A DNA stretch of 64,000 bases, taken from DASUAL01 sp035763805. GTDB taxonomy: Bacteria > Gemmatimonadota > Gemmatimonadetes > Gemmatimonadales > GWC2-71-9. Numbering within the stretch: the first letter of the stretch is position 1; every line of letters begins with the position of its first letter. The notes under the pieces are model-generated. The model saw only the letters and a program-made list of their open reading frames with translations, was not told the DNA's origin and did no database searches. Location: NCBI GenBank assembly GCA_035763805.1, contig DASUAL010000128.1, positions 56,893 through 120,892 of the forward strand, written 5' to 3'. A program made the position numbers and the translations under genes. Positions 16,096-23,757 of this stretch are shown here, one piece after another.

Positions 16096-16467
16096 TCACC
16101 CCTCTTCGAGCTTGCGGATGTCGCCAACGAGCCCGAGAGCGGCCCGGACGATCCGCTCATAGGCGACCAGATCGCCGGCCTCGGCCGCCTTCGCAGCCTC
16201 GTGGTGACGTGCGAGGAGCTGGCGCAGCAACACCGCGGAGCGTTCCTGCTTGTCCGGCGACGCCACCTCGAGTGTTCGCTTGCTCGTGAGCGCGAGTCGC
16301 GCACACTCTTTCGGGTTCTCGCAGTTGCCGAGCGCTGTCGCAGCCAGCACGGCTTCCCACAACGCCTTCTCGCGAACGCGAACCTCCACCTGATCCGGAA
16401 CACCCCGGATCTCATGGAGTTGCCGCTGCACCCACGCCGGGTCTATCCGGCCACCGATTGGCTTCAC
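16096..16467 (-). CDS. Hypothetical 123-residue protein
   Basis: No family is recognised. It is a soluble, charged, helix-rich protein (WVQRQLHEIRGVPDQVEVRV near residue 12, then long Ala/Glu/Arg helices ending KLEEG) with two Cys (49 and 54). The GTG start at 16467 forms a GTGA overlap with the DedA stop, strong support for a real, co-translated gene. Confidence 0.65.
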   Translation of the reverse strand: MKPIGGRIDPAWVQRQLHEIRGVPDQVEVRVREKALWEAVLAATALGNCENPKECARLALTSKRTLEVASPDKQERSAVLLRQLLARHHEAAKAAEAGDLVAYERIVRAALGLVGDIRKLEEG

Positions 16468-17126
16468 GCATCCAAGCTACCGTCTGTCGGGCGGGTGACT
16501 AGGGTGCGGGCGCGCCGTCGCGCTCGATAGAACTCGACGATCCCGGGGAGCACGGACAGGAACACCACGATCCCGATCACCAGGTGGATGTGCCGGTCGA
16601 GATTGGGGACCGACCGCCCAAGGAGGAAGCCCAGCCACACCATGCTCCACACCCACAGCACGCCGCCCGCGACGTTAAATAGGACGAACTTTCTGTAGGT
16701 CATCTCCGCCGCCCCTGCCACGGGGGGCGCGAACGTCCGGATGATGGGCACAAAGCGCGCGAGGACGATCGTCTTGCCGCCGTATTTCTCATAGAACGCG
16801 TGCGCCCGCTCGAGGTGTCTGCGCTTGAAGAACGTCGAGTCCGGTCGGCTGTACAGTGCCCTGCCCGCCTTGCGGCCGATCCAATAGCCCACCTGGTCGC
16901 CGATGACCGCGCACACTGAGGCCGCTCCCAGGAGCGCCGCGAGGTTCAAGTCCCCAGCGGCGGCGAACACCCCGGCGGTCACCAGAAGCGAGTCGCCAGG
17001 GAGGAAGAACCCAAAAAATAAGCCGGTCTCGACGAACACGATGACACACACCATGAGCAGCCCGCCGAGCTGAATCAGCCCCCGGACGTCGGTGACGAAC
17101 TGGATTGCCTGCCCGAGCCATTCCAC
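16464..17126 (-). CDS. DedA/SNARE-associated family membrane protein
   Basis: DedA proteins are polytopic inner-membrane proteins; some flip undecaprenyl phosphate or phosphatidylethanolamine. The 220 residues show the re-entrant signature ETGLFFGFFLPGDSLLVTAG near residue 31, GYWIGRKAG near 78, and the conserved FVPIIRTFAPPVAG near 122, followed by two transmembrane segments. I place the start at GTG 17126 with AAAGG upstream. The frame stays open into tRNA-Leu, which cannot be coding. Confidence 0.88.
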   Translation of the reverse strand: MEWLGQAIQFVTDVRGLIQLGGLLMVCVIVFVETGLFFGFFLPGDSLLVTAGVFAAAGDLNLAALLGAASVCAVIGDQVGYWIGRKAGRALYSRPDSTFFKRRHLERAHAFYEKYGGKTIVLARFVPIIRTFAPPVAGAAEMTYRKFVLFNVAGGVLWVWSMVWLGFLLGRSVPNLDRHIHLVIGIVVFLSVLPGIVEFYRARRRARTLVTRPTDGSLDA

Positions 17127-17180
17127 GAGTGACCTTTCTACCGAATCGGTTCGGGAAGAAACATGATGATCATTGCCTAG

Positions 17181-17263
17181 TGCCCGAGGCGAGAGTCGAA
17201 CTCGCACGGGGTCGCCCCCGGGGGATTTTGAGTCCCCTGCGTCTGCCATTCCGCCACTCGGGC
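17181..17263 (-). tRNA. tRNA-Leu (anticodon CAA)
   Basis: The minus strand from 17263 reads GCCCGAGTGGCGGAATGGCA and ends CTCGGGCA at 17181. The acceptor stem GCCCGAG/CTCGGGC pairs perfectly. The anticodon loop CTCAAAA gives CAA (17230-17228), reading UUG. A long variable arm and the GTTCGACTC T-loop fit a class II leucine tRNA. The 3' CCA is not encoded. Confidence 0.95.
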
Positions 17264-17499
17264 CCCTCTACCAAGCGTCAACTTAGCTGCTCCATGGCTG
17301 CCGTGGGACTGCTGCTCGCGGCTCGCCTCGCGTCGGACGCTTCGCGGCTGGCCCCCTCTGGGATCACTTGAGCCTTGTCCGAGTGTCGCGCATCACATCC
17401 TCTGACCCTGTGCGTGGGCAACGTGTAGCTGCCGTGCTGCAACGCACGGCCGCGCCCGCACTGTCGGCCAACCAGTTCCCAGCGCTCCGGAGGGCGCGG

Positions 17500-17961
17500 A
17501 TGCCCCAACTCGAGCAGTGGGCCAGGGTGAGGGCCCGGACGACCTGCCCTGTGCGGCGCGGTGCCTGGTATCGTGTCGTGCGGCTGACACCTACGGAAGC
17601 CGTTCTCGAAGTCAACCGGCAGCCGTTCGCGGTGCCGCGGCCATTCCTGCAAATCCTGCCCATTCGGCCCCGCATGTGGTCGGTCGTTCTTCGGTCTCGC
17701 GGCAGCACCGCTCCGCCACTGAGCTGGGGCCCCCGCTACGCCGTGTGTCCCCGCTGCTGCGCTCGAGCACCACTGCCTGCGCAGTCGGTGAGCATGCGCT
17801 GTCCGGGATGCGGCATGGCGTTCATGATCGCCTGGTCGGACTCGCACTGGCGGGTGTTCGAGCTTCTGTCAGGCAGTCCGGCCGCGAGGGGGATTGCTAA
17901 AGCTCGCGACGCCGCTGTGAGGCTTTGGAAGGGTGCCGCGGCGAGACAGCTCGACCGGTAG
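17500..17961 (+). CDS. Small zinc-ribbon protein, copy B of three paralogues
   Basis: The 153-residue product resembles the proteins at 15369-15728 and 50397-50780. It has RRGAWYRVVRLTPTEAVLEV near residue 19, MWSVV near 58, a YAVCPRC...MRCPGC ribbon near 81-105, and FMIAWSDSHW. Compared with copy A it has an extra 35-residue basic C-terminal tail. ATG 17500 has GGAGG six bases upstream, a convincing ribosome-binding site. The frame is open further upstream but without similarity to the paralogues. Function unknown. Confidence 0.72.
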   Translation: MPQLEQWARVRARTTCPVRRGAWYRVVRLTPTEAVLEVNRQPFAVPRPFLQILPIRPRMWSVVLRSRGSTAPPLSWGPRYAVCPRCCARAPLPAQSVSMRCPGCGMAFMIAWSDSHWRVFELLSGSPAARGIAKARDAAVRLWKGAAARQLDR

Positions 17962-17983
17962 GGCAGTCCCCCTAAAGCAGCAC

Positions 17984-18009
17984 GGGCGGCCGGCGTTCAC
18001 CGGCCGCCC
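17984..18009. terminator. Bidirectional hairpin between convergent genes
   Basis: GGGCGGCCGG and CCGGCCGCCC form a perfect 10-bp stem around the loop CGTTCA. It lies between the convergent ends of the zinc-ribbon gene and the Spy-like gene. Confidence 0.7.
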
Positions 18010-18034
18010 ATCTGTCGACCTGCCTAACGCAGCG

Positions 18035-18586
18035 TTACGGCGCGCGCCGCGGCGGTCTTCCCTGTCGCGGCCGTTCCATTCCACGCCGCGGCTCCAACAT
18101 CTGCCCGCGCGCGCGGCGCTGCTCGCGGATCTGCTCGATCCGCCGCCGCAGCTGCTCCCGCATCATCTGATAGCGCGCGTGCTGCACCGGGTTCAGATAG
18201 CCGCCGATCTCCTTCTCCTCCTCCCGGTCGAGCTGCGCGACCATGGCGCGGTTCCGCTCCCGGGCGTCCATGAGCCTGCGCACACTGTCGGGGTCCGCCG
18301 CGATGCCCGGGCGGAGCTGCCCCCGTAATCCGTCGTTGACCGCGCGCTGCCGCTCGGCCAGCTCGCGACGCCGCCCGACGAACCGATCTTCCGTCGCTTG
18401 AAGCTTCACTGCCTGGTCGGGGGAGAGGTCGAGGTCGCGCCGGACCCGCGCGTTCCAGCGCTGGCGGATCTCCTGCCGGAGCTGCTGGGCCTGGGCCGTG
18501 TCGCTCGTGTCCGGCGTCTGCGCCCGAAGCGCAGGAGCGGCGGGCGCCGCCGTCACGAGCGCGAGCATCCACAGGAATCGCTTCAT
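18035..18586 (-). CDS. Periplasmic Spy/CpxP-like helical protein
   Basis: The 183-residue protein has a cleavable signal peptide (MKRFLWMLALVTAAPAAPALRA). The rest is a highly charged, Arg/Glu/Gln-rich helical body (LTxxQ-like segment LDLSPDQAVKLQAT near residue 52, then ERQRAV and RRRIEQIREQ) as in Spy, CpxP or heavy-metal-sensor-like proteins that bind unfolded proteins. It starts three bases after the anti-sigma stop in a sigma/anti-sigma/sensor trio, so a role in envelope-stress sensing is likely. The exact family is uncertain. Confidence 0.7.
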   Translation of the reverse strand: MKRFLWMLALVTAAPAAPALRAQTPDTSDTAQAQQLRQEIRQRWNARVRRDLDLSPDQAVKLQATEDRFVGRRRELAERQRAVNDGLRGQLRPGIAADPDSVRRLMDARERNRAMVAQLDREEEKEIGGYLNPVQHARYQMMREQLRRRIEQIREQRRARGQMLEPRRGMERPRQGRPPRRAP

Positions 18587-18589
18587 CGC

Positions 18590-19015
18590 TCAACCCTCCA
18601 GCGTGCGCAACAGCGCCCGCAACTCATCCGCGCTCAGGCCGTCCAGGCCCGTCTCGATCCCCCCCGCCGCCCCCGGGCCCTCACTGATCAGCGGCTGCTC
18701 GAGCGAGCGCATCGCCTCGCGGAGTTGCTCCGCCGTGAGGTCGCTCAAGTCGTCGCGTATTGGCGCGACCCACGCCGTCGACACCTGCGGCTCGTGCACC
18801 AGGCCTCGCATGACGAGCCCAGCGCCGAGCACCAACACCGCCGTCGCCGCGATCTTCAGCCAGGTCGGCTGCATCCAGACCCACGCCGCCACCGGGCGGC
18901 GCCGTTCTTCGCGCAGCCGGGCCAGCACCGCTTGCGCCGTGCGCTCGACGTCCAGCCGCTCGGCGGGCCGCGCGCCGAGCCGCTGCGCCAGCTGCTCCAG
19001 TTCGGGATCGGTCAC
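18590..19015 (-). CDS. Membrane-anchored anti-sigma factor
   Basis: The 141-residue protein has a cytoplasmic N-terminus (about 1-48), one transmembrane helix (IAATAVLVLGAGLVM, about 54-68) and a periplasmic C-terminus with two acidic Leu-rich repeats (DLTAEQLREAMRSL and GLSADELRALLRTL). This topology and its GTGA overlap with an ECF sigma gene make it the likely cognate anti-sigma factor. No zinc-binding HxxxCxxC motif is seen. The periplasmic part may be contacted by the Spy-like product encoded next. Confidence 0.75.
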   Translation of the reverse strand: MTDPELEQLAQRLGARPAERLDVERTAQAVLARLREERRRPVAAWVWMQPTWLKIAATAVLVLGAGLVMRGLVHEPQVSTAWVAPIRDDLSDLTAEQLREAMRSLEQPLISEGPGAAGGIETGLDGLSADELRALLRTLEG

Positions 19016-19572
19016 GCCAAGTACTCCTTCAATCGTTTGACAGCGTGGTGGTAGTGCACGCGCGCGGCGCCGGGCGACGTCCCCAGGGCCGCGGCGATCT
19101 CCTCGTAGTCGAGCCCCTGCTGCGCCCGCAGCAGGAAGACTTCGCGCTGCATGCGCGGCAGGCGAACGAGGCCCTCGCCCAGCCTCGCCTCCGCCTCCCC
19201 CGCCACGGCCCGCTCGTGCGGGTCCCCGTCGTTCGCCCGCAGGTCCTCCCCGAGGGGGACGATCGGCGCCCGCTGCGCGCGTCGGGCCGCGTCCTTCAGC
19301 ACGTTTCCGCCGATCGTCAACAGCCACGTGCGAAACCGGCACTGCCCCCGGAACTTCCCGACCCCGCGGAACGCCCGGATGAACGTCTCTTGCACGAGGT
19401 CGTCCACGTCGGCGGCGGGGGCGCCGGCACCTGCGAGAAAACGCGCCAGCGCCCGCGCGTGACGGTGGACCAGTTCGGCCGCCGCCTGCTCGTCCCCGCC
19501 CTGCCAGGCGGCGATCAGCGCCGCATCACTCGGGGGCGCGGGAGCTGCGGCAACGGGCTCTGCTTGGGGCAT
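19012..19572 (-). CDS. ECF-type RNA polymerase sigma factor
   Basis: The 186-residue protein has sigma region 2 (DVDDLVQETFIRAFRGVGKF near residue 55, and FRTWLLTIGGNVLKD) and region 4 (LPRMQREVFLLRAQQGLDYE near 137, then the helix-turn-helix EEIAAALGTSPGAARVHYHH). Regions 1 and 3 are missing, as in ECF sigmas. It heads an operon with an anti-sigma factor and a Spy-like periplasmic protein, suggesting control of an envelope-stress response. Confidence 0.93.
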   Translation of the reverse strand: MPQAEPVAAAPAPPSDAALIAAWQGGDEQAAAELVHRHARALARFLAGAGAPAADVDDLVQETFIRAFRGVGKFRGQCRFRTWLLTIGGNVLKDAARRAQRAPIVPLGEDLRANDGDPHERAVAGEAEARLGEGLVRLPRMQREVFLLRAQQGLDYEEIAAALGTSPGAARVHYHHAVKRLKEYLA

Positions 19573-19612
19573 GCGCGTCGTACGGTGGACGTTGGAGTGA
19601 CGGGAATATTAA

Positions 19613-19632
19613 GGCGGTAGGAGGCGGTAAAG
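19613..19632. repeat. Two 10-bp GGCGGTARGR units between divergent genes
   Basis: GGCGGTAGGA and GGCGGTAAAG lie in tandem in the spacer between the sigma gene and the TetR gene. The same 10-bp unit recurs at 22541-22570 and 40886-40940. Confidence 0.65.
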
Positions 19633-19636
19633 GCCC

Positions 19637-19665
19637 TTGAACTCCCGGGTGCCCGCGCGTAGCTT
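19637..19665 (+). promoter_or_regulatory. Possible promoter of the TetR-led operon
   Basis: TTGAAC (19637-19642) is followed after 17 bases by TAGCTT (19660-19665, 3 of 6). The start site would lie inside the 18-bp palindrome at 19671-19688, which suits repression by bound TetR. The -10 is weak. Confidence 0.35.
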
Positions 19666-19670
19666 CGAAA

Positions 19671-19688
19671 TTCGAACGATCGTTCGAA
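19671..19688. promoter_or_regulatory. Perfect 18-bp palindrome, likely TetR operator
   Basis: TTCGAACGATCGTTCGAA is identical to its reverse complement and ends 4 bases before the TetR start codon. Position and symmetry fit an operator for TetR autoregulation. It occupies the place of a ribosome-binding site, so bound repressor would also cover the translation start region. Confidence 0.75.
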
Positions 19689-19692
19689 CCCC

Positions 19693-20286
19693 ATGCGAAG
19701 CTACGACGAACGCCTCGACCATCTCCTGTCCCGCGCGGCGCAGGTGTTTGCCGACAAGGGGTACCACTCCACCACGATGCGGGACCTCGCCGCCGCGAGC
19801 GGCATGTCACTCGCCGGGATGTACTACTATGTGCCCGGCAAGGAGGCGCTCCTGGCCCTGATCCAGGAGCGCTGCTTCTCACGGGTCGTCACGGGCGCGC
19901 TCCAGGCGCTGGCGAATGGCGGCGATCCGTTGGAGCGGCTCCAGGCATTCATCCGGCACCACGTAACGTTCTTCGCGGCGCACATGGCGGAGATGAAGGT
20001 GTTGTCGCACGAGGCGACGTCGCTCAGCGGCGAGCGGCAGCGCCGCGTGAACGCGATCAAGCGGCGCTACGTGGACCTCCTTGAGGGCCTGCTGAAGGAC
20101 GTCGCGCCCGACGAGCCGCGGGTGGACCGCAGTGCGGCCGCCTACGTGTTGTTCGGGATGATGAACTGGATCTACAACTGGTACGACCCCGCGGGCGAGA
20201 TCGATCCCGACCGGCTCGCGGCACTCATCGCGCGCATCTTCATCGGCGGGTTGGCCGAGGCGCGTTCCACGGTACACGGAGGCTGA
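19693..20286 (+). CDS. TetR-family transcriptional regulator
   Basis: The 197-residue protein has the N-terminal TetR helix-turn-helix (AAQVFADKGYHSTTMRDLAA near residue 15, then MSLAGMYYYVPGKEALL) and a C-terminal TetR_C domain. It leads the plus-strand CoA-catabolism operon (next gene 6 bases downstream) and has a perfect palindrome at its start, so it probably represses itself and the operon until an acyl-CoA ligand binds. The ligand is inferred from context only. Confidence 0.92.
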   Translation: MRSYDERLDHLLSRAAQVFADKGYHSTTMRDLAAASGMSLAGMYYYVPGKEALLALIQERCFSRVVTGALQALANGGDPLERLQAFIRHHVTFFAAHMAEMKVLSHEATSLSGERQRRVNAIKRRYVDLLEGLLKDVAPDEPRVDRSAAAYVLFGMMNWIYNWYDPAGEIDPDRLAALIARIFIGGLAEARSTVHGG

Positions 20287-20292
20287 CGGATC

Positions 20293-21108
20293 ATGGCGAC
20301 GATGACGGAACCGAGGGCCGAAAGGAAGACGCTGGTGCGCTACGTGGTGGACGGCGGCGTCGCGATCGTCGAGCTGGACGATCCCCCGGCCAACACCTAC
20401 ATGTACGAGATGATGCGCCAGCTGGACGAGGCGATCCTGCAGGCGCGCTTCGACGACGCTGTGCACGTACTCGTGCTGCGCGGCCACGGCGACAAGTTCT
20501 TCTCGGCCGGAGCGAACATCGCCTACCTGAACAGCATCACCCCGCGCTACAAGTACTTCTTCTGCCTGCACGCCAACGAAACGCTGAACCGCCTCGAGCA
20601 CACGCCCAAGCTCACCATCGCCGCGCTCAACGGCCACACCGTGGGCGGCGGCCTGGAGATCGCGATGGCGTGCGACATCCGGCTCGCGAAGGCGAACGCC
20701 GGGAAGATCGGCCTGCCCGAGGTCAACCTCGGGGTGCTGCCCGGCACCGGCGGCACCCAGCGGCTCGCGCGTATCGTCGGCAAACCGCGGGCGATCGAGA
20801 TGATGGTGAAGGGCGAGACCTTCTCGTTCGAGAAGGCACAGGAGCTCGGCCTCGTGAACGAGGTGTTCTCCGCCGACGATTATTGGGAGCAGGTGCTGCT
20901 GTACGCGAAGCAGTTCTGCCCGCCGCATAAAGCGTCCAAGGCGGTCGGGTTGATCAAGCGGTCTGTCCAATCCGGTGCAGAGGTGCCGTTCGAGTCAGGA
21001 CTGACGCTGGAGCGGGAGCTGCAGCAGCAGTTGTTTCAGTCGGACGACGCCAAGGAAGGGATCGCGGCCTACGTCGAGAAGCGGGTCGCGGAGTTCAAGG
21101 GCCGGTGA
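20293..21108 (+). CDS. Enoyl-CoA hydratase (crotonase family)
   Basis: The 271-residue protein adds water across an enoyl-CoA double bond. The oxyanion-hole segments FFSAGANIAYL (about 68-78) and GHTVGGGLEIAMA (about 115-127) are present. Both catalytic Glu positions are kept: one in GGGLEIA and one in GLPEVNLGVLPGTGG. It is therefore a genuine hydratase, in contrast to the PaaG-like paralogue at 23757. In the operon it could play the PaaF role. It starts at ATG 20293, 6 bases after the TetR stop. Confidence 0.9.
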   Translation: MATMTEPRAERKTLVRYVVDGGVAIVELDDPPANTYMYEMMRQLDEAILQARFDDAVHVLVLRGHGDKFFSAGANIAYLNSITPRYKYFFCLHANETLNRLEHTPKLTIAALNGHTVGGGLEIAMACDIRLAKANAGKIGLPEVNLGVLPGTGGTQRLARIVGKPRAIEMMVKGETFSFEKAQELGLVNEVFSADDYWEQVLLYAKQFCPPHKASKAVGLIKRSVQSGAEVPFESGLTLERELQQQLFQSDDAKEGIAAYVEKRVAEFKGR

Positions 21109-22532
21109 GGACCGACCTCCTGATCGGCAACGAGTGGCGGGCGGGCCCCAAGCGCCACTGTCTCACGAACCCCGCCACCGAGGAGCCGCTCGCCGAGGTG
21201 GCCGAGGCGGGGGAAGCCGAGATCGATGCGGCCGTGCGGGCCGCTCGCGCCTGCCTCGAGTCCAAGGATTGGCGCGAGCTTCCGGCGCGCAGGCGCGGCG
21301 GGCTGCTCTACCGCCTCGCCGACCTGCTCGAGCAGCGGTCGGGCGACATCGCGGAAGTCGAGACCAGGAACAACGGCAAGCCGTTGTTCGAGTCGAAGAT
21401 CGACGTGGCGATGGCGATCGAGACGTTCCGCTATTACGCGGGCTGGGCCGACAAGCTCACCGGCGATACCCTACCGGTGAGCGGCAACTTCTTCACCTAC
21501 ACCCTGCGGGAGCCAGTCGGCGTGGTCGGCGCGATCGTCCCGTGGAACTTCCCGCTCAACCTCGCCACCTGGAAGGCGGCCGCGGCGCTCGCCGCCGGCT
21601 GCACCGTGGTGCTCAAGCCCGCGCACGAAACGCCGCTCACCGCATTGCTGCTCGGAGAGCTGGCGGTGGAGGCGGGGTTTCCGGCGGGCGCGCTGAACGT
21701 GGTTCCGGGGCCCGGCTCGGTCGCGGGCGCCGCGCTGGTGCGCCATCCCGGCGTCGACAAGATCGCGTTCACCGGCTCCACGGAAGTCGGCCAGTGGATC
21801 ATGAAGGAAGCCGCGGGAACGCTCAAGCGCGTGACGCTCGAGCTCGGCGGCAAGAGCCCGAACATCATCTTCGCCGATGCCGACCTGCCCAGCGCCGTGC
21901 GCGGCGCGCAGAACGGGATCTTCTACGGCAAGGGCGAAGTCTGCGCCGCGGGCTCCCGGCTGCTCGTCGAGAAATCGATCCATGACCAGGTCGTCGACCA
22001 GCTCGCCGAGCGCGCCAAGAAGCTCACCCCGGGCGATCCGTTCGACAAAAACACCCGCCTCGGTGCGATCGTCTCCAAGCGCCAGCAGGAAACGGTGCTT
22101 TCCTACATTGAGGCTGGAAAAAAGGAAGGCGCCCGCCTGGTGGCGGGCGGGAGCGCCGTGAAGGTCAACGGCAAGGGCTACTACGTCGAGGCGACCGTGT
22201 TCGATGCGGCCCGGCCGGGGATGAAGATCGTGGACGAGGAGATCTTCGGGCCGGTCCTGTCGGTGCTCACCTTCGACTCCGAAGACGAGGGGATCGCGCT
22301 CGCGAACCGCTCGATGTACGGTCTCGCCGCCGGCATCTGGACGAAGGACGTCCAGAAGGCGCATCGCGTGGCCCGCGCGATCAAGGCGGGCACGGTGTGG
22401 GTTAATACGTACAACTTCTACGATCCGGCCGCGCCGTTCGGCGGCTACAAGTTCTCGGGGTTCGGGCGCGACCTGGGGAAAGAGGCGCTGGACAACTATA
22501 CGGAGACCAAGACGGTCTGGATCGGCCTGTGA
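21105..22532 (+). CDS. NAD(P)-dependent aldehyde dehydrogenase
   Basis: The 475-residue member of the ALDH superfamily oxidises an aldehyde to its acid or CoA-linked product. It has VPWNFPLNLATWKAA near residue 145, FTGSTEVGQ near 223, the catalytic Glu in LELGGKSPNI near 246, and the catalytic Cys in GEVCAAGSR near 283. It starts with GTG in a GTGA overlap with the hydratase gene. In this operon it may handle a semialdehyde from ring opening, as BoxD or the PaaZ dehydrogenase half do. The substrate is inferred. Confidence 0.88.
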   Translation: MRTDLLIGNEWRAGPKRHCLTNPATEEPLAEVAEAGEAEIDAAVRAARACLESKDWRELPARRRGGLLYRLADLLEQRSGDIAEVETRNNGKPLFESKIDVAMAIETFRYYAGWADKLTGDTLPVSGNFFTYTLREPVGVVGAIVPWNFPLNLATWKAAAALAAGCTVVLKPAHETPLTALLLGELAVEAGFPAGALNVVPGPGSVAGAALVRHPGVDKIAFTGSTEVGQWIMKEAAGTLKRVTLELGGKSPNIIFADADLPSAVRGAQNGIFYGKGEVCAAGSRLLVEKSIHDQVVDQLAERAKKLTPGDPFDKNTRLGAIVSKRQQETVLSYIEAGKKEGARLVAGGSAVKVNGKGYYVEATVFDAARPGMKIVDEEIFGPVLSVLTFDSEDEGIALANRSMYGLAAGIWTKDVQKAHRVARAIKAGTVWVNTYNFYDPAAPFGGYKFSGFGRDLGKEALDNYTETKTVWIGL

Positions 22533-22540
22533 CGGACAGA

Positions 22541-22570
22541 GGCGGTAAGGGGCGGTAAGAGGCGGTATGA
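22541..22570. repeat. Three 10-bp GGCGGTARGR units running into the thiolase start codon
   Basis: GGCGGTAAGG, GGCGGTAAGA and GGCGGTATGA stand head to tail. The ATG of the thiolase gene (22567) lies inside the third unit. The GA-rich second unit may double as the ribosome-binding region. Confidence 0.8.
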
Positions 22571-23757
22571 GCGATCACGAGGCGTACATCTGTGCGGCGC
22601 TACGTACCCCCGTCGGGAAGCACGGGGGGGCTTTGGCGCAGGTGCGCGCGGATGATCTGGCGGCGATTCCCATCAAGGCCGTCGTCGAGCGCAGCGAGGT
22701 CGATCCGCTCTCGATCGACGACGTGATTCTCGGCTGCGCGAATCAGGCGGGCGAGGATAACCGCAACGTGGCGCGGATGGCGCTGCTGCTCGCCGGCCTG
22801 CCGGTCGACGTCCCTGGTCAAACGGTGAACCGGTTGTGCGGCTCGGGGCTGCAGGCGGCGGCGAGCGCCGCGCAGGCGATCAAGGCGGGGGAAGGCGACG
22901 TGTTCATCGCCGGCGGCGTCGAGAACATGACCCGTGCGCCCTACGTGATGCTCAAGTCGGGCGAGCCGTGGACGCGCAAGCCGCCCGAGACCGCGGACAC
23001 CACGGTCGGCTGGCGATTCACCAATCCCCGCCTGAAACCGGAATGGACAATCCCCCTGGGCGAGACGGCGGAGGTCGTGGCGGCGCGCTACCGGATCAAC
23101 CGTGCGGAGCAGGACGCGTTCGCCGTGGAGAGCCAGCGGCGGGCGGACCAGGCGCTCAGGGACTGCGTGTTCACGGACGAGCTGGTCCCCGTCCTGCTCG
23201 CCGACGGGACGACGTTCTCGAAGGACGAGTATCCCCGCCCCGGAACGACGCGTGAGGCGGTGGCCAGGCTCAAGCCGGCGTTTCGCCAGGATGGCACGGT
23301 CACGGCGGCGAGCTCAAGCGGGATAAATGATGGGGCAGCAGCACTATTGCTGGCGGGGGAAGCCGCGGAAGGGCGCGCAAGGCTGCAGCCGATCGCTCGC
23401 GTACTGGCGACGGCCGTGGCCGGGGTCGATCCCAGCTGCATGGGGCTGGGGCCGGTTCCGGCCACGCAGAAGGTGCTCAGGCGCGCCGGTCTGGCCATCG
23501 ACCAAATCGACTTGATCGAGCTCAACGAGGCGTTCGCGGCGCAGGCGATCGCCTGCATCCGCGAGCTGAAACTCGACCCGGCCAAGGTGAACATCTACGG
23601 GGGCGCGATCGCGCTGGGCCATCCGCTCGGCGCCACGGGGGCACGCATCTTGACGACGCTGGTTCACGCCCTCCGTCGTACGAAGTCGCGTTACGGTCTA
23701 GCCACCATGTGCATCGGCGTCGGCCAGGGGATCGCGATGATCGTGGAGCGCGTCTGA
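22567..23757 (+). CDS. Acetyl-CoA acyltransferase (thiolase), PaaJ/PcaF-like
   Basis: The 396-residue thiolase cleaves a 3-oxoacyl-CoA. The acylated Cys lies in VNRLCGSGLQAA near residue 90, the second-half motif GINDGAAALLLA near 254, NEAFAAQA near 320, GGAIALGHPLGATGAR near 346 and the C-terminal Cys in CIGVGQG near 384. VNRLCGSGLQA is typical of 3-oxoadipyl-CoA and degradative thiolases. Its stop overlaps the next start (TGATG). Role in aromatic or fatty acid breakdown is inferred from context. Confidence 0.9.
   Translation: MSDHEAYICAALRTPVGKHGGALAQVRADDLAAIPIKAVVERSEVDPLSIDDVILGCANQAGEDNRNVARMALLLAGLPVDVPGQTVNRLCGSGLQAAASAAQAIKAGEGDVFIAGGVENMTRAPYVMLKSGEPWTRKPPETADTTVGWRFTNPRLKPEWTIPLGETAEVVAARYRINRAEQDAFAVESQRRADQALRDCVFTDELVPVLLADGTTFSKDEYPRPGTTREAVARLKPAFRQDGTVTAASSSGINDGAAALLLAGEAAEGRARLQPIARVLATAVAGVDPSCMGLGPVPATQKVLRRAGLAIDQIDLIELNEAFAAQAIACIRELKLDPAKVNIYGGAIALGHPLGATGARILTTLVHALRRTKSRYGLATMCIGVGQGIAMIVERV

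Noticed and set aside
17182..17249. N-terminal extension of the DedA protein through tRNA-Leu
   Set aside because: The extension would be translated from the tRNA gene. A GTG with AAAGG upstream at 17126 gives a normal DedA N-terminus.
17181..17263. tRNA-Leu as an attachment site for an integrated element
   Set aside because: No integrase, no duplicated tRNA 3' end and no phage-like genes flank it.
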